64,000 nt of DNA from Pricia mediterranea (GCF_032248455.1 NZ_JAVTTP010000001.1:2230501-2294500), one strand, 5' to 3'. Positions 17,452 to 26,149 are shown, numbered from the stretch's first letter. Made by a program: numbers and translations. The notes: a model not told the origin generated them from the sequence alone.

Positions 17452-18845
17452 GAGAGTGTAAACTGAACTCTGTCTGAAATAAATTTAATCATTAATTTTA
17501 TTCAGACAGAATCATGAGAAAAGGAGAACAAACGGAATTCGAGAAAAAGGTACTTGACCAGTTCATGTCGGGCAAGAACCTTTTCGGCAAGGGCGGCGCG
17601 TTCGCCCCCATGCTGAAGAACGTCATCGAGAAAGCGCTCGAAGCGGAGATGGAAGGCCATCTCGGCGAGGCCCAGCGTAACGTTGGGAACAAACGCAACG
17701 GCAAGGGCAAAAAGACCATCAAGAGCGGCTACGGCACCTTCGATATCGAAACGCCCCAGGACAGGCAGAGCAGTTTCGAGCCGGAACTGGTAAAAAAGCG
17801 ACAGACCATCCTGGCGGACAACCTGTCCGATAAGATCATCGGGCTTTATGGCCTGGGCATGAGCTATCGCGACATCTCCTCGCATATAAAGGAAATGTAC
17901 GACACCGATATCTCGCACACCGTGCTGAGCCAGATAACCGACAGGATCATACCCGACGTCAAGGCATGGCAGAACCGCCCCTTGGAACCGCTCTATTGTA
18001 TAGTATGGCTCGATGCCATGCACTACAAGGTGAAGGTGGACGGGAAGATAGCCCACAAGGCACTTTATAACATCTTGGGCATCAACAAGGAAGGCCGAAA
18101 GGAAATATTGGGCATGTACATCTCCGAGAGCGAAGGGGCCAACTTTTGGCTGCAGGTGCTTACCGACCTGAACAACCGCGGCCTGAAGGATATCCTGATC
18201 GCCTGTACGGACAACCTCCGGGGATTTACCGATGCGATATTGGGCGTATTCCCCAAAGCGCAGGTACAGCTCTGCATCGTGCACCAGATAAGGAACTCGC
18301 TCAAATATATCGCCTCCAAGGACCAAAAGGAATTTATGCGCGACCTGAAACTTGTGTACCGGGCGTCGAGCAAAGAGGTCGCGGAAGACGAACTCCTGAA
18401 CCTCGAAGTGAAATGGGGAAGCAAATATCCCGTGGTCATCGAGAGCTGGCAACGCAACTGGGAACAGCTATCGCAGTATTTCCAGTATACCGAACCTATA
18501 AGGAAGATCATCTATACCACAAATGCGGTGGAAGGCTTCCACCGACAGGTCCGAAAGGTGACCAAGACCAAGGGCGCGTTCACGAACGACATGGCCCTTA
18601 TGAAACTGATATACCTGGCCACAAAGAACATTGAAAAGAAGTGGACCAGCCCATTGCATAATTGGAGCCTGACCGTTCAACAACTTTATATTAAATTTGG
18701 GGACCGAATACAGTTCGACCTGAGAACAGGGCCCAAAGAGAACGCCGCTGCCGCGGGGGCGCATTCCAAAACCCGTCGGATAAAAGATCCGACATGTTTT
18801 GAAATGGATGAAAAGTGAACCGGACAGAGTTTAAATTACACACCC
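17452..18845 (+). mobile_element. IS256-family insertion sequence (1394 bp)
   Basis: The ends are imperfect 25-bp inverted repeats, 17452-17476 and 18821-18845, matching at 19 of 25 positions and sharing GTGTAA and AACTCTGTC. An intact 434-residue transposase lies between them, and an 8-bp duplication (gttcataa) flanks the element. Its GC-rich coding sequence stands out against the AT-rich cargo. It interrupts the KAP NTPase gene in the same orientation. Confidence 0.9.
17514..18818 (+). CDS. IS256-family transposase (DDE)
   Basis: This 434-residue transposase is full length for the mutator-type family (about 400). The catalytic triad is Asp167 (WLDAMHYKVK), Asp233 (CTDNLRGF) and Glu340 (NAVEGFHRQVRK). 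The N-terminal part (FAPMLKNVIEKALEAEMEGH) is the usual family start and carries the HTH region. The gene has no frameshift or stop, and with both terminal repeats present the IS should be able to move. The antisense strand carries long open frames that are only shadows of this gene. Confidence 0.95.
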   Translation: MRKGEQTEFEKKVLDQFMSGKNLFGKGGAFAPMLKNVIEKALEAEMEGHLGEAQRNVGNKRNGKGKKTIKSGYGTFDIETPQDRQSSFEPELVKKRQTILADNLSDKIIGLYGLGMSYRDISSHIKEMYDTDISHTVLSQITDRIIPDVKAWQNRPLEPLYCIVWLDAMHYKVKVDGKIAHKALYNILGINKEGRKEILGMYISESEGANFWLQVLTDLNNRGLKDILIACTDNLRGFTDAILGVFPKAQVQLCIVHQIRNSLKYIASKDQKEFMRDLKLVYRASSKEVAEDELLNLEVKWGSKYPVVIESWQRNWEQLSQYFQYTEPIRKIIYTTNAVEGFHRQVRKVTKTKGAFTNDMALMKLIYLATKNIEKKWTSPLHNWSLTVQQLYIKFGDRIQFDLRTGPKENAAAAGAHSKTRRIKDPTCFEMDEK

Positions 18846-18853
18846 GTTCATAA
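18846..18853. repeat. IS256 target-site duplication, right copy
   Basis: gttcataa is identical to 17444-17451. The KAP reading frame continues from here without a stop to 21474. Confidence 0.85.
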
Positions 18854-19086
18854 TATTCTATCTTCTTTTTCAAGGTTTTATAGAAAAAACAATTACCGGT
18901 TTAGGCTCTTTCACCACTAATGATACCGTAGGTTTCAAAATTGCTTACATATTAATATTTCTTTTCCTTTCAGTTTATTATGTAACACGTATTCTGAAAA
19001 AATACCTTCCTAATCCTGTTGTTACATCAATTATTACACTTGTTCTATGCTGCTACTTCATCTCTAGAATTTCCAATCATTCTATC

Positions 19087-21474
19087 ATGTTTTTACCTCA
19101 ATTTGACGGCTTAAAGTATTTAGATATAATTTTTTACATCGCCCTATTGCACGTAATATTACTGTTCACAAACAGAAAAAACAAACTCGACAACACCCAC
19201 AAGGACGTTTTTTTTCTTGAAGACAAAATCCACGACGGCGAAATTGACAATGAACTAGTTCTAAACGAGCTAATAAGAGTAACACACAATCTAAAAACCG
19301 AGAACTCATTCACTATAGGCCTTAATGCGCCGTGGGGTTATGGTAAATCTACTTTTTTAAACCGCTTTCATAAGAAGTACTCTGAGCAAAACGAAAATGC
19401 AATTATCTTTTGGTACTCAATCTGGAAGAATAAGGGAAGTACTGCAATAATTGATAATTTTTTCCAACTTCTAGCAAATGAGCTAAAACCTTTTTCAGGA
19501 GAAATAGATAACGAGATAGACAAATATGTCAATGAAATACTACAAATTGCCCCCAGCGAATATTCTGGTATTCTGAAATCTGGTAAAAAGTTACTCTTCC
19601 CTGAAAGAACAACAGAAGAGCACTATGACCGTATCAATGCAATTATAAGGAAAATTGACAGACAAATAGTTGTCCTGTTAGATGATCTGGATCGTTTAGA
19701 AAGTGAAGAAATTTTAGACTCCTTTAAATTGATAAGAGCTCTTTCAGATTTTAATAACGTTGTATTCATTGCCGGTTATAATCGTGATTATATCGTGAAC
19801 ACATGTGGTCGGGACAAAAAAGATTACATCAATAAAATATTTCAAGTTGAAATTAACATGCTTCCATTTGATGAAAAAAGAATTAGAGAGGTCATTTTGG
19901 ATGAAGTCAGGAGGTCATTTCCCACCACGGAAGATGATAGCCTTAACCTCAAGTTGTTTCAGGGGTTTGATGGTTTATTCGATAAAACCAGCAGTTATAC
20001 ACCAAAAATTGAAGATTTATTCATCGGAATGGAAGAAAATTCGAGGGAATACCTAAATCTTAACTGGTTTCGATTTTTAAATACCTACAGAGATATTAAA
20101 CGATTTACCAACGAATTTAAGTTTAATTATATCTTCATAAATGAAAAGGATATTATCCCCAAAGAGTTTATCCTTTTAAAATTGCTTTTTTTTAAATACA
20201 GAGAATTACAGCAAACTATTTTCTTGCATTTAGAAGATATCTTGTCTATTGGTGTGATTGATTCAGTAAATGATAAAATACACCCTGGAAGCAGTGGGTA
20301 TGGTGGCGTCTATATTTACGATGAGGCAGCTTATAAAAAACTAAGTGACAAATTACGTAATTATAAAACAGAGGATCAAAAGCTAATCGATGCTGTTTTC
20401 TTGAAATTATTTGGAGAAAAAGACATTAGCTACTATACATCCAATCAAAACTGTATTGCTCAAATTTACCACACAAACACATATGTAAGGAATAATATAG
20501 CAGGTGCGAAATATAAAATTTCAGATTTTGACAAAGCATATGAAGAACAAAAATTGGAAGAACTAATCTCTGAAATAAAAAATTATACACCTCAAACGAA
20601 ATCTCAGGTATTAAATGAATTAAAGCGTTTTCTTTTAACTCAAGAAATAAAAACGAAGGATCAATTCATTGAATATATAACTGCAGTAAACATGTTTTTT
20701 GGCCAAAATACGATTACTGAAGACCAAAATATAATTAATAGATTCGACCATGCTTTAAAAGAAAATTATAATAATAATAAGGCTGAATTAATCAAAGACC
20801 TATCCAATTGTATTAACATTTCACAAATTGGTTATTTGGAAAGGCTTTTAAGTGATATCAATATTAATGAGAAAAGAAAATTACGGCCAGATTTATATAA
20901 CTCAAGCAATATGATTGATTATGAAAACGTAGTCTTGGGCGATGTAGAAATAAAAAATATCCTAATTGAAAAACTGAATTATGCAATATTGGAAACTTCA
21001 CAGGTCGGTTTAATCATTGATTCCTATCATTTGTATACTGAGTTTATTGCAACAGACCACCAGATAATTAGGGCTAATGCAGCAAACGACTTAATTCAAA
21101 AAGATATCAAGGCCCGATTCATATATTATTTTTGGAAATACTTTTTTGACTTTCATGAAACCTCAGGAGGTACCTCACCAACCGACTACAGGCAATACGC
21201 TCCAAATGATTTTTTATGTCAAATATTTTCCAGATTAGAAACTTTAAATAAGCTAAAGAAGAAACCAAAGGATAAGAAACTCTTTGACCAGTTCGAAAAA
21301 GAAGGATGGTTATCTTATTATAGATTTTTGTGTAGCCTTAAGACTCTTTCTGCGCATAGCGGCGAATTTACTTTAGAAAGACTAGAGAAGATTAAGAAAC
21401 TCCTAAGAGCATTTATAAAGAAAGGTTACAGACCTCTGAATCAAGATGAATACACTAACATTTGGAATACATAA
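19087..21474 (+). CDS. KAP-family P-loop NTPase, N-terminally truncated by IS256
   Basis: This is the 795-residue remainder from the first ATG after the IS. KAP NTPase features are Walker A WGYGKST (residues 83-89) and Walker B VVLLDDLDR, followed by FIAGYNRDYI, characteristic of the family. The rebuilt gene adds 98 residues with three more hydrophobic segments, giving four membrane spans before the P-loop; the remainder keeps only the last (about 11-28). KAP NTPases are membrane-linked ATPases found in phage-exclusion proteins such as PifA and in QatA-type defence proteins. The truncated product may still be made, but membrane topology is probably lost. Its downstream helical region (about 380-795) is unlike anything I can name. 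Confidence 0.83.
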   Translation: MFLPQFDGLKYLDIIFYIALLHVILLFTNRKNKLDNTHKDVFFLEDKIHDGEIDNELVLNELIRVTHNLKTENSFTIGLNAPWGYGKSTFLNRFHKKYSEQNENAIIFWYSIWKNKGSTAIIDNFFQLLANELKPFSGEIDNEIDKYVNEILQIAPSEYSGILKSGKKLLFPERTTEEHYDRINAIIRKIDRQIVVLLDDLDRLESEEILDSFKLIRALSDFNNVVFIAGYNRDYIVNTCGRDKKDYINKIFQVEINMLPFDEKRIREVILDEVRRSFPTTEDDSLNLKLFQGFDGLFDKTSSYTPKIEDLFIGMEENSREYLNLNWFRFLNTYRDIKRFTNEFKFNYIFINEKDIIPKEFILLKLLFFKYRELQQTIFLHLEDILSIGVIDSVNDKIHPGSSGYGGVYIYDEAAYKKLSDKLRNYKTEDQKLIDAVFLKLFGEKDISYYTSNQNCIAQIYHTNTYVRNNIAGAKYKISDFDKAYEEQKLEELISEIKNYTPQTKSQVLNELKRFLLTQEIKTKDQFIEYITAVNMFFGQNTITEDQNIINRFDHALKENYNNNKAELIKDLSNCINISQIGYLERLLSDININEKRKLRPDLYNSSNMIDYENVVLGDVEIKNILIEKLNYAILETSQVGLIIDSYHLYTEFIATDHQIIRANAANDLIQKDIKARFIYYFWKYFFDFHETSGGTSPTDYRQYAPNDFLCQIFSRLETLNKLKKKPKDKKLFDQFEKEGWLSYYRFLCSLKTLSAHSGEFTLERLEKIKKLLRAFIKKGYRPLNQDEYTNIWNT

Positions 21475-21720
21475 ATAGGCTATATCGAATTCATTCTTCA
21501 CTAATTCTGAGCTGAATGCAGAAAACTCCTGAGTAATTTACCTATATGAAATATAATCCAAGATATTCATTAAAACATTTATCTATCTGAGTTCCATGGC
21601 ACGACAATGCTTTAATTGGTAGAATTTGCACTAATTCAAAAGCTTTTAGAGCATGTTTGATTAAAAAAACTGAGCACTTAATTGTAACGCTGGATAAGAT
21701 ATTAAAACACATAATTAAAC

Positions 21721-23517
21721 GTGAGCGAATTATTACATAATGTACATTCTATTTTCAAAGATCATGATGGGCTTTTAATTGATAAGGGTTACTACAATAT
21801 ACCTCTATATCAAAGAGGTTACAAATGGTCGCAAAAACAAGTTGAAAAACTTTTGGATGATATTAACCGTTTTCTACCAAGTTCTGGAAAGTTTTATTGC
21901 GTTCAAAATATAACCCTAGTACCAGATTCAAATGGTTGGTATAATGTTGTTGACGGCCAACAACGCCTTACAACCATGGTTTTAATACTATCGGCGTTGG
22001 GAGAAAAAGAACTTGTGAAAAATAAAGTTCGATTTCCGCATAATTCTATCAGAGAAAAGACTAACTCTTTCTTAAATGATTTAATTGCCAATTGTGATAG
22101 AGAAGATATTTTAGACCTCTATAAGACGTGGAATAATCTTATTTCAGAACATCCACATTTTGACCATCAAGATATCTATTACATTTATCATGCATACAAG
22201 GCTATAAGTGATTGGTTACATGGATTGGAAGATAAAGATAAGTTCAAGCAGAAGCTTCTTAATGATGTAAAGTTTATCAGCAATTATATAGAGGGACAAG
22301 AGGAGGAAAAAATATTTGGGAATTTAAACTCAAAACGTATTTATCTAGATGGTGCGGATTTGGTTAGAGCCATATTAATAACTAGAGTTACCAACGAAGA
22401 AAGTAAACGTGAATCCGATATTAAAAATATAGTTAGAGTTAATGAACGTAGGGTTAGGATAGGGTGGCACTTAGATGAAATCAATTATTGGTGGAGCCAG
22501 CCGTATATCCGAGAATATTTTAACCCCTGGATTAAATTAAAATCTACTGGAGATACCAAGTTTGATAGAGAAAAACATTCTATTAATAATCTTTTATTCC
22601 TATTTGCAGAAATCGACAATCATGATGTATTAAGTCTAGAGATTATTGAAAGTTATAAAAGTGCGTTGCAACTATATAAGAAAATCGACAAGGTAAACAG
22701 TACTCTTAGGGACTGGTATAATGACAAAGAGATATACCATTACTTGGGTTTCTTGTTTGCTCAGAAAAGGAGTACTAAGGACTTCAGTTTTAAATCCCTT
22801 TGGAGGTTCTGGAATAGCGAGTGCAATTCGAGAAAAGACTTTAAAACTTACCTTTTGAAAATCATTAAAGTTGAGATTTTTGGGAAAAAATCCTTAGAAG
22901 AGTTATTTGAAAATGGGAAAAACTGGTATGAGGGCGACCCCCGAAGCCTTGTTCAAATATTATTGCTGCTCGACATAATTGATGCCAACCTGAATTATAA
23001 AGATAGATTAAAAAGTCACGCATTTTTTAAATCAGGAAACGACATTGAACACATTTTTCCTCAGAATCCGGAAGATGTAAAGGATAAAAAGGGATTTATA
23101 GATTTCTTATTGAATTTTGATGAAGACTTAACCTCAGAAGCGATTTTAACTTCATTTGAAGAAAAAAAAGAGAATGAAGATTATCAAGAAAAGCTTAATG
23201 TATTTCTTGATGATTATTTAAAGAATATCTCAGTCCATTCTATTGGCAATCTGGTTCTTTTATATGATAGTTTAAATCGCAGTATTGGAAGAAAACCATA
23301 TACTCAGAAGCGTAGACGAGTTTTGCAGCATTTCAATGAAGGCAACTATATTCAACCGCATACATTAAAAGTATTTGCGCGATATTTCCAGGATGAAAAA
23401 ACTTCAGGATTAGACTTAGAACATTGGACCCAACATGATATTGAAGCAAATGAAAACTCTATAATGAACACATTATCAAATTTTTTTAAATTCAACATCG
23501 ATGATGGCCAAAAGTAA
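21721..23517 (+). CDS. DUF262-DUF1524 protein (GmrSD-like nuclease)
   Basis: This 598-residue protein starts at GTG, the first usable start after an in-frame stop. The N-terminal DUF262 domain has IPLYQRGYKW (residues 27-36) and DGQQRLTT (78-85), the ParB/sulfiredoxin-like nucleotide-binding signature. The C-terminal DUF1524 domain has the HNH-type IEHIFPQNP with His444 and a later NLVLL/NRSIGRKPY segment. This is the architecture of fused type IV GmrSD enzymes, which cut glucosylated or otherwise modified DNA using a nucleotide. It overlaps the next DUF262 gene by 17 bases. It is AT-rich like its neighbours. Confidence 0.85.
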   Translation: MSELLHNVHSIFKDHDGLLIDKGYYNIPLYQRGYKWSQKQVEKLLDDINRFLPSSGKFYCVQNITLVPDSNGWYNVVDGQQRLTTMVLILSALGEKELVKNKVRFPHNSIREKTNSFLNDLIANCDREDILDLYKTWNNLISEHPHFDHQDIYYIYHAYKAISDWLHGLEDKDKFKQKLLNDVKFISNYIEGQEEEKIFGNLNSKRIYLDGADLVRAILITRVTNEESKRESDIKNIVRVNERRVRIGWHLDEINYWWSQPYIREYFNPWIKLKSTGDTKFDREKHSINNLLFLFAEIDNHDVLSLEIIESYKSALQLYKKIDKVNSTLRDWYNDKEIYHYLGFLFAQKRSTKDFSFKSLWRFWNSECNSRKDFKTYLLKIIKVEIFGKKSLEELFENGKNWYEGDPRSLVQILLLLDIIDANLNYKDRLKSHAFFKSGNDIEHIFPQNPEDVKDKKGFIDFLLNFDEDLTSEAILTSFEEKKENEDYQEKLNVFLDDYLKNISVHSIGNLVLLYDSLNRSIGRKPYTQKRRRVLQHFNEGNYIQPHTLKVFARYFQDEKTSGLDLEHWTQHDIEANENSIMNTLSNFFKFNIDDGQK

Positions 23518-25657
23518 ATTAATGCAAGAGCTTTCTGTAGATGAGCTAATGGATGAGCTGAATTTTTTTATCCCTGAGATTCAAAGAGAATATGTTTGGG
23601 GACATAATGTAAGAGAAATTTTGAGCGTGTTTTGCGAAGATTTGATTGATGCAAAAGAATCTACCTCTACGAATAAGAATTTAGGTGATCGAATAACAGA
23701 ACTGAGTAAAGAAGGTAAATTTAAAGAGATTAAAAAGTTAGTTGAATCTGCGGAAACTTCAAACCCACTAAATATTGGGTTTTTATACTCTTATCAGCCT
23801 AACTATAGAATGGAGCATTTTCCGGAGAGTGATCTCTATAAAGATGTTTATCTTATAGATGGACAACAGCGATTAACAACTCTTTTCATACTGCTTTTTT
23901 ACTTTTCGATAAAAGAGAAGAAGAAAGAAAAATTTCTAACCTTATTTAGGTTTAATCATAGCCTTGAGTCCATTGCTTTCGATTACCGAGTTCGCCATCT
24001 AACTCATAATTTTTTTATTGATTTTATTTATAATGTAAATATATTACCCGATTTCGACCATATAAGCGAGACAACCTGGTTTTTAAGCGAATACGCTAAT
24101 GACCCAACAGTAATTGCCGTTTTAAAGGCTTTAGAAATAATAAAACTGCATTTTGAAGGAGATGATAACAACGAGAACTATTTTGACTTCTTAAAGAATG
24201 ACATCAAGTTTTGGCACTTTAAGACTGAAAAAACTGATCAAGGTGAAGAATTGTATATAACAATGAATTCCCGAGGAAAGCAATTAGAAGACAATGAAAC
24301 TCTACGGGCAAAACTATTTGAAAAAACCGATAAAATTGAACATTTAGAATGGAGTGAGAGGTGGGAACAATGGCAGGATTTTTTCTGGAGAAACAGAAAA
24401 CTGAATGCAGATAGCAACAATGCAGATGACGGTTTTAATGAATTCCTAAGATGTATTGCGGCTTTAGAGGCTTACAAACTAGGAGATCAAGATTTTCTTA
24501 ATGAATTGGAACCTATATATAGCACTAGGTTGGTCAAGTATCTTTCGCTTGGTATCATTAAAAGATATTTTAAGTCTTTGGAATTTCTATATAAAAATAG
24601 AGATTTATTTAAAAAGCAATACGAATATGCGTTATGGGTTGACAAATGTTTTGAAACAATTAATGAAATCTTTTTTGAGCAAAAAACCAACTGGTTTATT
24701 GACTATAACAACCCAAACAGAGCAACCGAAAGAAGAAGAATGGTATTGCTTTGGTCTATTATAGATTATACATCGTCCTTTTCAAATAGGAATATTGAAC
24801 TAGACAAAATTTTTCGTTTTCTAAGAGTATATTGGATTAGGTATAACAACTTTATCAGAGGAGTTAGCAATATTAAGGACAGAATTGCTGAAGAGAAAAA
24901 ACTTGGCGTTTGGTCTACACATATATCAGAAGATGAAAAAGTAAAACATAAATTTTTTAATAAAATAAATAATGGTGAAGAATTAAGGATTTTAGAATCG
25001 GCAATATGGAAACTAGAGGATCATCCGCTAAACCTAAACGGCTATCAAGTTCAAAATATAAATATTAGTCATTTAGTTGATTTTGAAAACAAGTTGAATG
25101 TTTCTGTAATTAATAATATATATGACAAGTTCGTAAGCTTATTTTCCCATGAAAAAGGCTCAAAAAAGTTAAATACAATATTGCTTTATTACGGGTTCTA
25201 TGCAATGAAACGAACGCCTAATTATTACGACAACTGGGACTTTTCAAGTTGGCGAAGAATAATAAGAGATATAGATTCAAATGAAGATACCTTTCATAAT
25301 TTTTTCGAAGACTATGATGGAAATAATCTTGCCGAAATTTTTGAGGCAAAAAAAATTGAATTTCTAACTAAAAATAAAGAAACAATTAATGCCGCAAAAA
25401 AGGAAATTGAATGCAGTGATTTGCTTACATGTATAAAATATTATTCATTAGTAGTAGACGACTTATGGCCAAAAGGGAGATATATTGCGGATTCGCATTA
25501 TGTTCCAAACAAGAGGTTAACCACATTCGAAGAATGGGCATTGTTTAATACGAAAGGTGATTTTCGAGGTTATGGCCATAAAGAGTTTTGTTTCATAATG
25601 GATCAAACTCATAAAAATCCTATTCGTTATCTAAAAAAATTGGTTAAGGAATTATAG
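23501..25657 (+). CDS. DUF262 protein without a visible HNH domain
   Basis: The protein has 718 residues. The DUF262 domain has FIPEIQREYVW (residues 22-32), DGQQRLTT (120-127) and MNSRGKQLEDNE, all close to the family pattern. The rest is a long helical region in which I see no DUF1524 HNH motif. The gene begins inside the previous DUF262 gene (17-bp overlap), so the two are probably made together and may form a complex in which one partner keeps the nuclease. The pair is the last cargo before attR. The substrate is unknown; by analogy with GmrSD it is modified phage DNA. Confidence 0.82.
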   Translation: MMAKSKLMQELSVDELMDELNFFIPEIQREYVWGHNVREILSVFCEDLIDAKESTSTNKNLGDRITELSKEGKFKEIKKLVESAETSNPLNIGFLYSYQPNYRMEHFPESDLYKDVYLIDGQQRLTTLFILLFYFSIKEKKKEKFLTLFRFNHSLESIAFDYRVRHLTHNFFIDFIYNVNILPDFDHISETTWFLSEYANDPTVIAVLKALEIIKLHFEGDDNNENYFDFLKNDIKFWHFKTEKTDQGEELYITMNSRGKQLEDNETLRAKLFEKTDKIEHLEWSERWEQWQDFFWRNRKLNADSNNADDGFNEFLRCIAALEAYKLGDQDFLNELEPIYSTRLVKYLSLGIIKRYFKSLEFLYKNRDLFKKQYEYALWVDKCFETINEIFFEQKTNWFIDYNNPNRATERRRMVLLWSIIDYTSSFSNRNIELDKIFRFLRVYWIRYNNFIRGVSNIKDRIAEEKKLGVWSTHISEDEKVKHKFFNKINNGEELRILESAIWKLEDHPLNLNGYQVQNINISHLVDFENKLNVSVINNIYDKFVSLFSHEKGSKKLNTILLYYGFYAMKRTPNYYDNWDFSSWRRIIRDIDSNEDTFHNFFEDYDGNNLAEIFEAKKIEFLTKNKETINAAKKEIECSDLLTCIKYYSLVVDDLWPKGRYIADSHYVPNKRLTTFEEWALFNTKGDFRGYGHKEFCFIMDQTHKNPIRYLKKLVKEL

Positions 25658-25728
25658 TAGCCTCTATCTTCATGAATATCTTTTTTAAATCAGGTGAAAC
25701 AACGCAAATAATTTAAAGACTATAAAAA

Positions 25729-25750
25729 TTTTGCCCCCTATTCTGCCCCC
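25729..25750. repeat. Paired TTYTGCCCCC repeats near attR (candidate arm sites)
   Basis: TTTTGCCCCC (25729) and TTCTGCCCCC (25741) have a 12-bp period and the same orientation as the TTTTGCCCCCC pair inside attL. Confidence 0.55.
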
Positions 25751-25754
25751 AAAT

Positions 25755-25794
25755 AAAAACCAAACCCCTCTAAATCAGTGACTTAGAAGGGTTT
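25755..25794 (-). terminator. Element-supplied terminator behind the tRNA gene
   Basis: The minus strand forms a 15-bp stem (25762-25776 against 25780-25794, with two G-U pairs) with a 3-nt loop, followed by a T run after two G. It lies 4 bp downstream of the tRNA 3' end, inside the element, and looks like a replacement for the tRNA's own terminator, now at 2086-2119. On the plus strand a T run also follows the stem, so it can end the DUF262 transcript too. Confidence 0.7.
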
Positions 25795-25797
25795 TCC

Positions 25798-25810
25798 GTG
25801 GTCCCACCTG
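25798..25810. repeat. attR, 13-bp direct repeat within the tRNA 3' end
   Basis: gtggtcccacctg is identical to 2130-2142. It includes the tRNA's discriminator base, acceptor 3' strand and first T-arm bases, so integration left the tRNA intact. Confidence 0.8.
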
Positions 25811-25872
25811 GGCTCGAACCAGGGACCCCTTGATTATGAGTCAAGTGCTCTAACCAGCTGAGCTATAGGACC
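25799..25872 (-). tRNA. tRNA with CAT anticodon (Met elongator or Ile2)
   Basis: The 74-nt cloverleaf is complete. The acceptor GGTCCTA pairs with TGGGACC, the discriminator is A, and the T-arm loop contains GGTTCGAGCC. The anticodon loop is CTCATAA (anticodon complement at 25836-25838). The 1:72 pair is G-C, which argues against initiator tRNA; elongator Met and lysidine-modified Ile2 remain. CCA is not encoded. This gene is the integration site of the element. Confidence 0.9.
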
Positions 25873-25890
25873 GATTTTTAAAAGAGCAGG

Positions 25891-25921
25891 CAAATTTAAC
25901 TATTTGACGGTAACGGACAAA
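25891..25921 (-). promoter_or_regulatory. Bacteroidetes-type promoter of the tRNA gene
   Basis: On the minus strand TTTG (25918-25921) and TAAATTTG (25891-25898) are separated by 19 bp, an exact match to the Bacteroidetes primary sigma consensus (TTTG, N19, TAnnTTTG). The -7 box ends 18 bp before the tRNA 5' end. Confidence 0.75.
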
Positions 25922-26149
25922 GTAATTTGTGGGTTAAAAAATAACCGCCTCGCAAAGTAGAACCTCAAAGTCACCTCTTCAAGGCAAAGTGTCCAATACC
26001 TAATCCTCTGATGGACGAATTTTCCCGTGAAACCTAGTTGTCAAGGTGCTCCGAGGATGACCGAGACGTCATTTTTGCTTTCAAACCTTCAATGTAGAAA
26101 CGGGTTTCAAAGGTTCGACCGAAACCCCACACAGCTCCCATCGACCACT

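Larger units (their letters stand above)
2130..25810. mobile_element. Integrative mobilizable element (about 23.7 kb) in a tRNA gene
   Basis: The boundaries are a 13-bp perfect direct repeat (gtggtcccacctg) at 2130-2142 and 25798-25810; the right copy is the 3' end of a complete tRNA gene. Inside are an integrase next to the left end, HTH, primase-helicase, TOPRIM, MobC-like and relaxase genes, but no type IV secretion genes, so it would need a helper for transfer. Cargo is a PD-(D/E)XK nuclease, type III-like Mod and Res, a KAP NTPase, two DUF262 proteins and a membrane-GAF protein. Base composition shifts sharply between backbone (GC-richer) and cargo (AT-rich), which suggests assembly from several sources. 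Confidence 0.87.

Noticed and set aside
17502-18452. A 316-codon minus-strand frame opposite the transposase
   Set aside because: It lies wholly antisense to the IS256 transposase, in a GC-rich region where such frames arise by chance, and shows no family motif.
19087-21474. KAP protein considered as complete from the ATG at 19087
   Set aside because: The frame is open upstream through membrane-coding sequence to the IS, and the missing start is found on the other side of the IS.
25798-25873. tRNA considered as initiator tRNA-fMet
   Set aside because: Its first pair is G-C; initiator tRNAs have a mismatch at 1:72.
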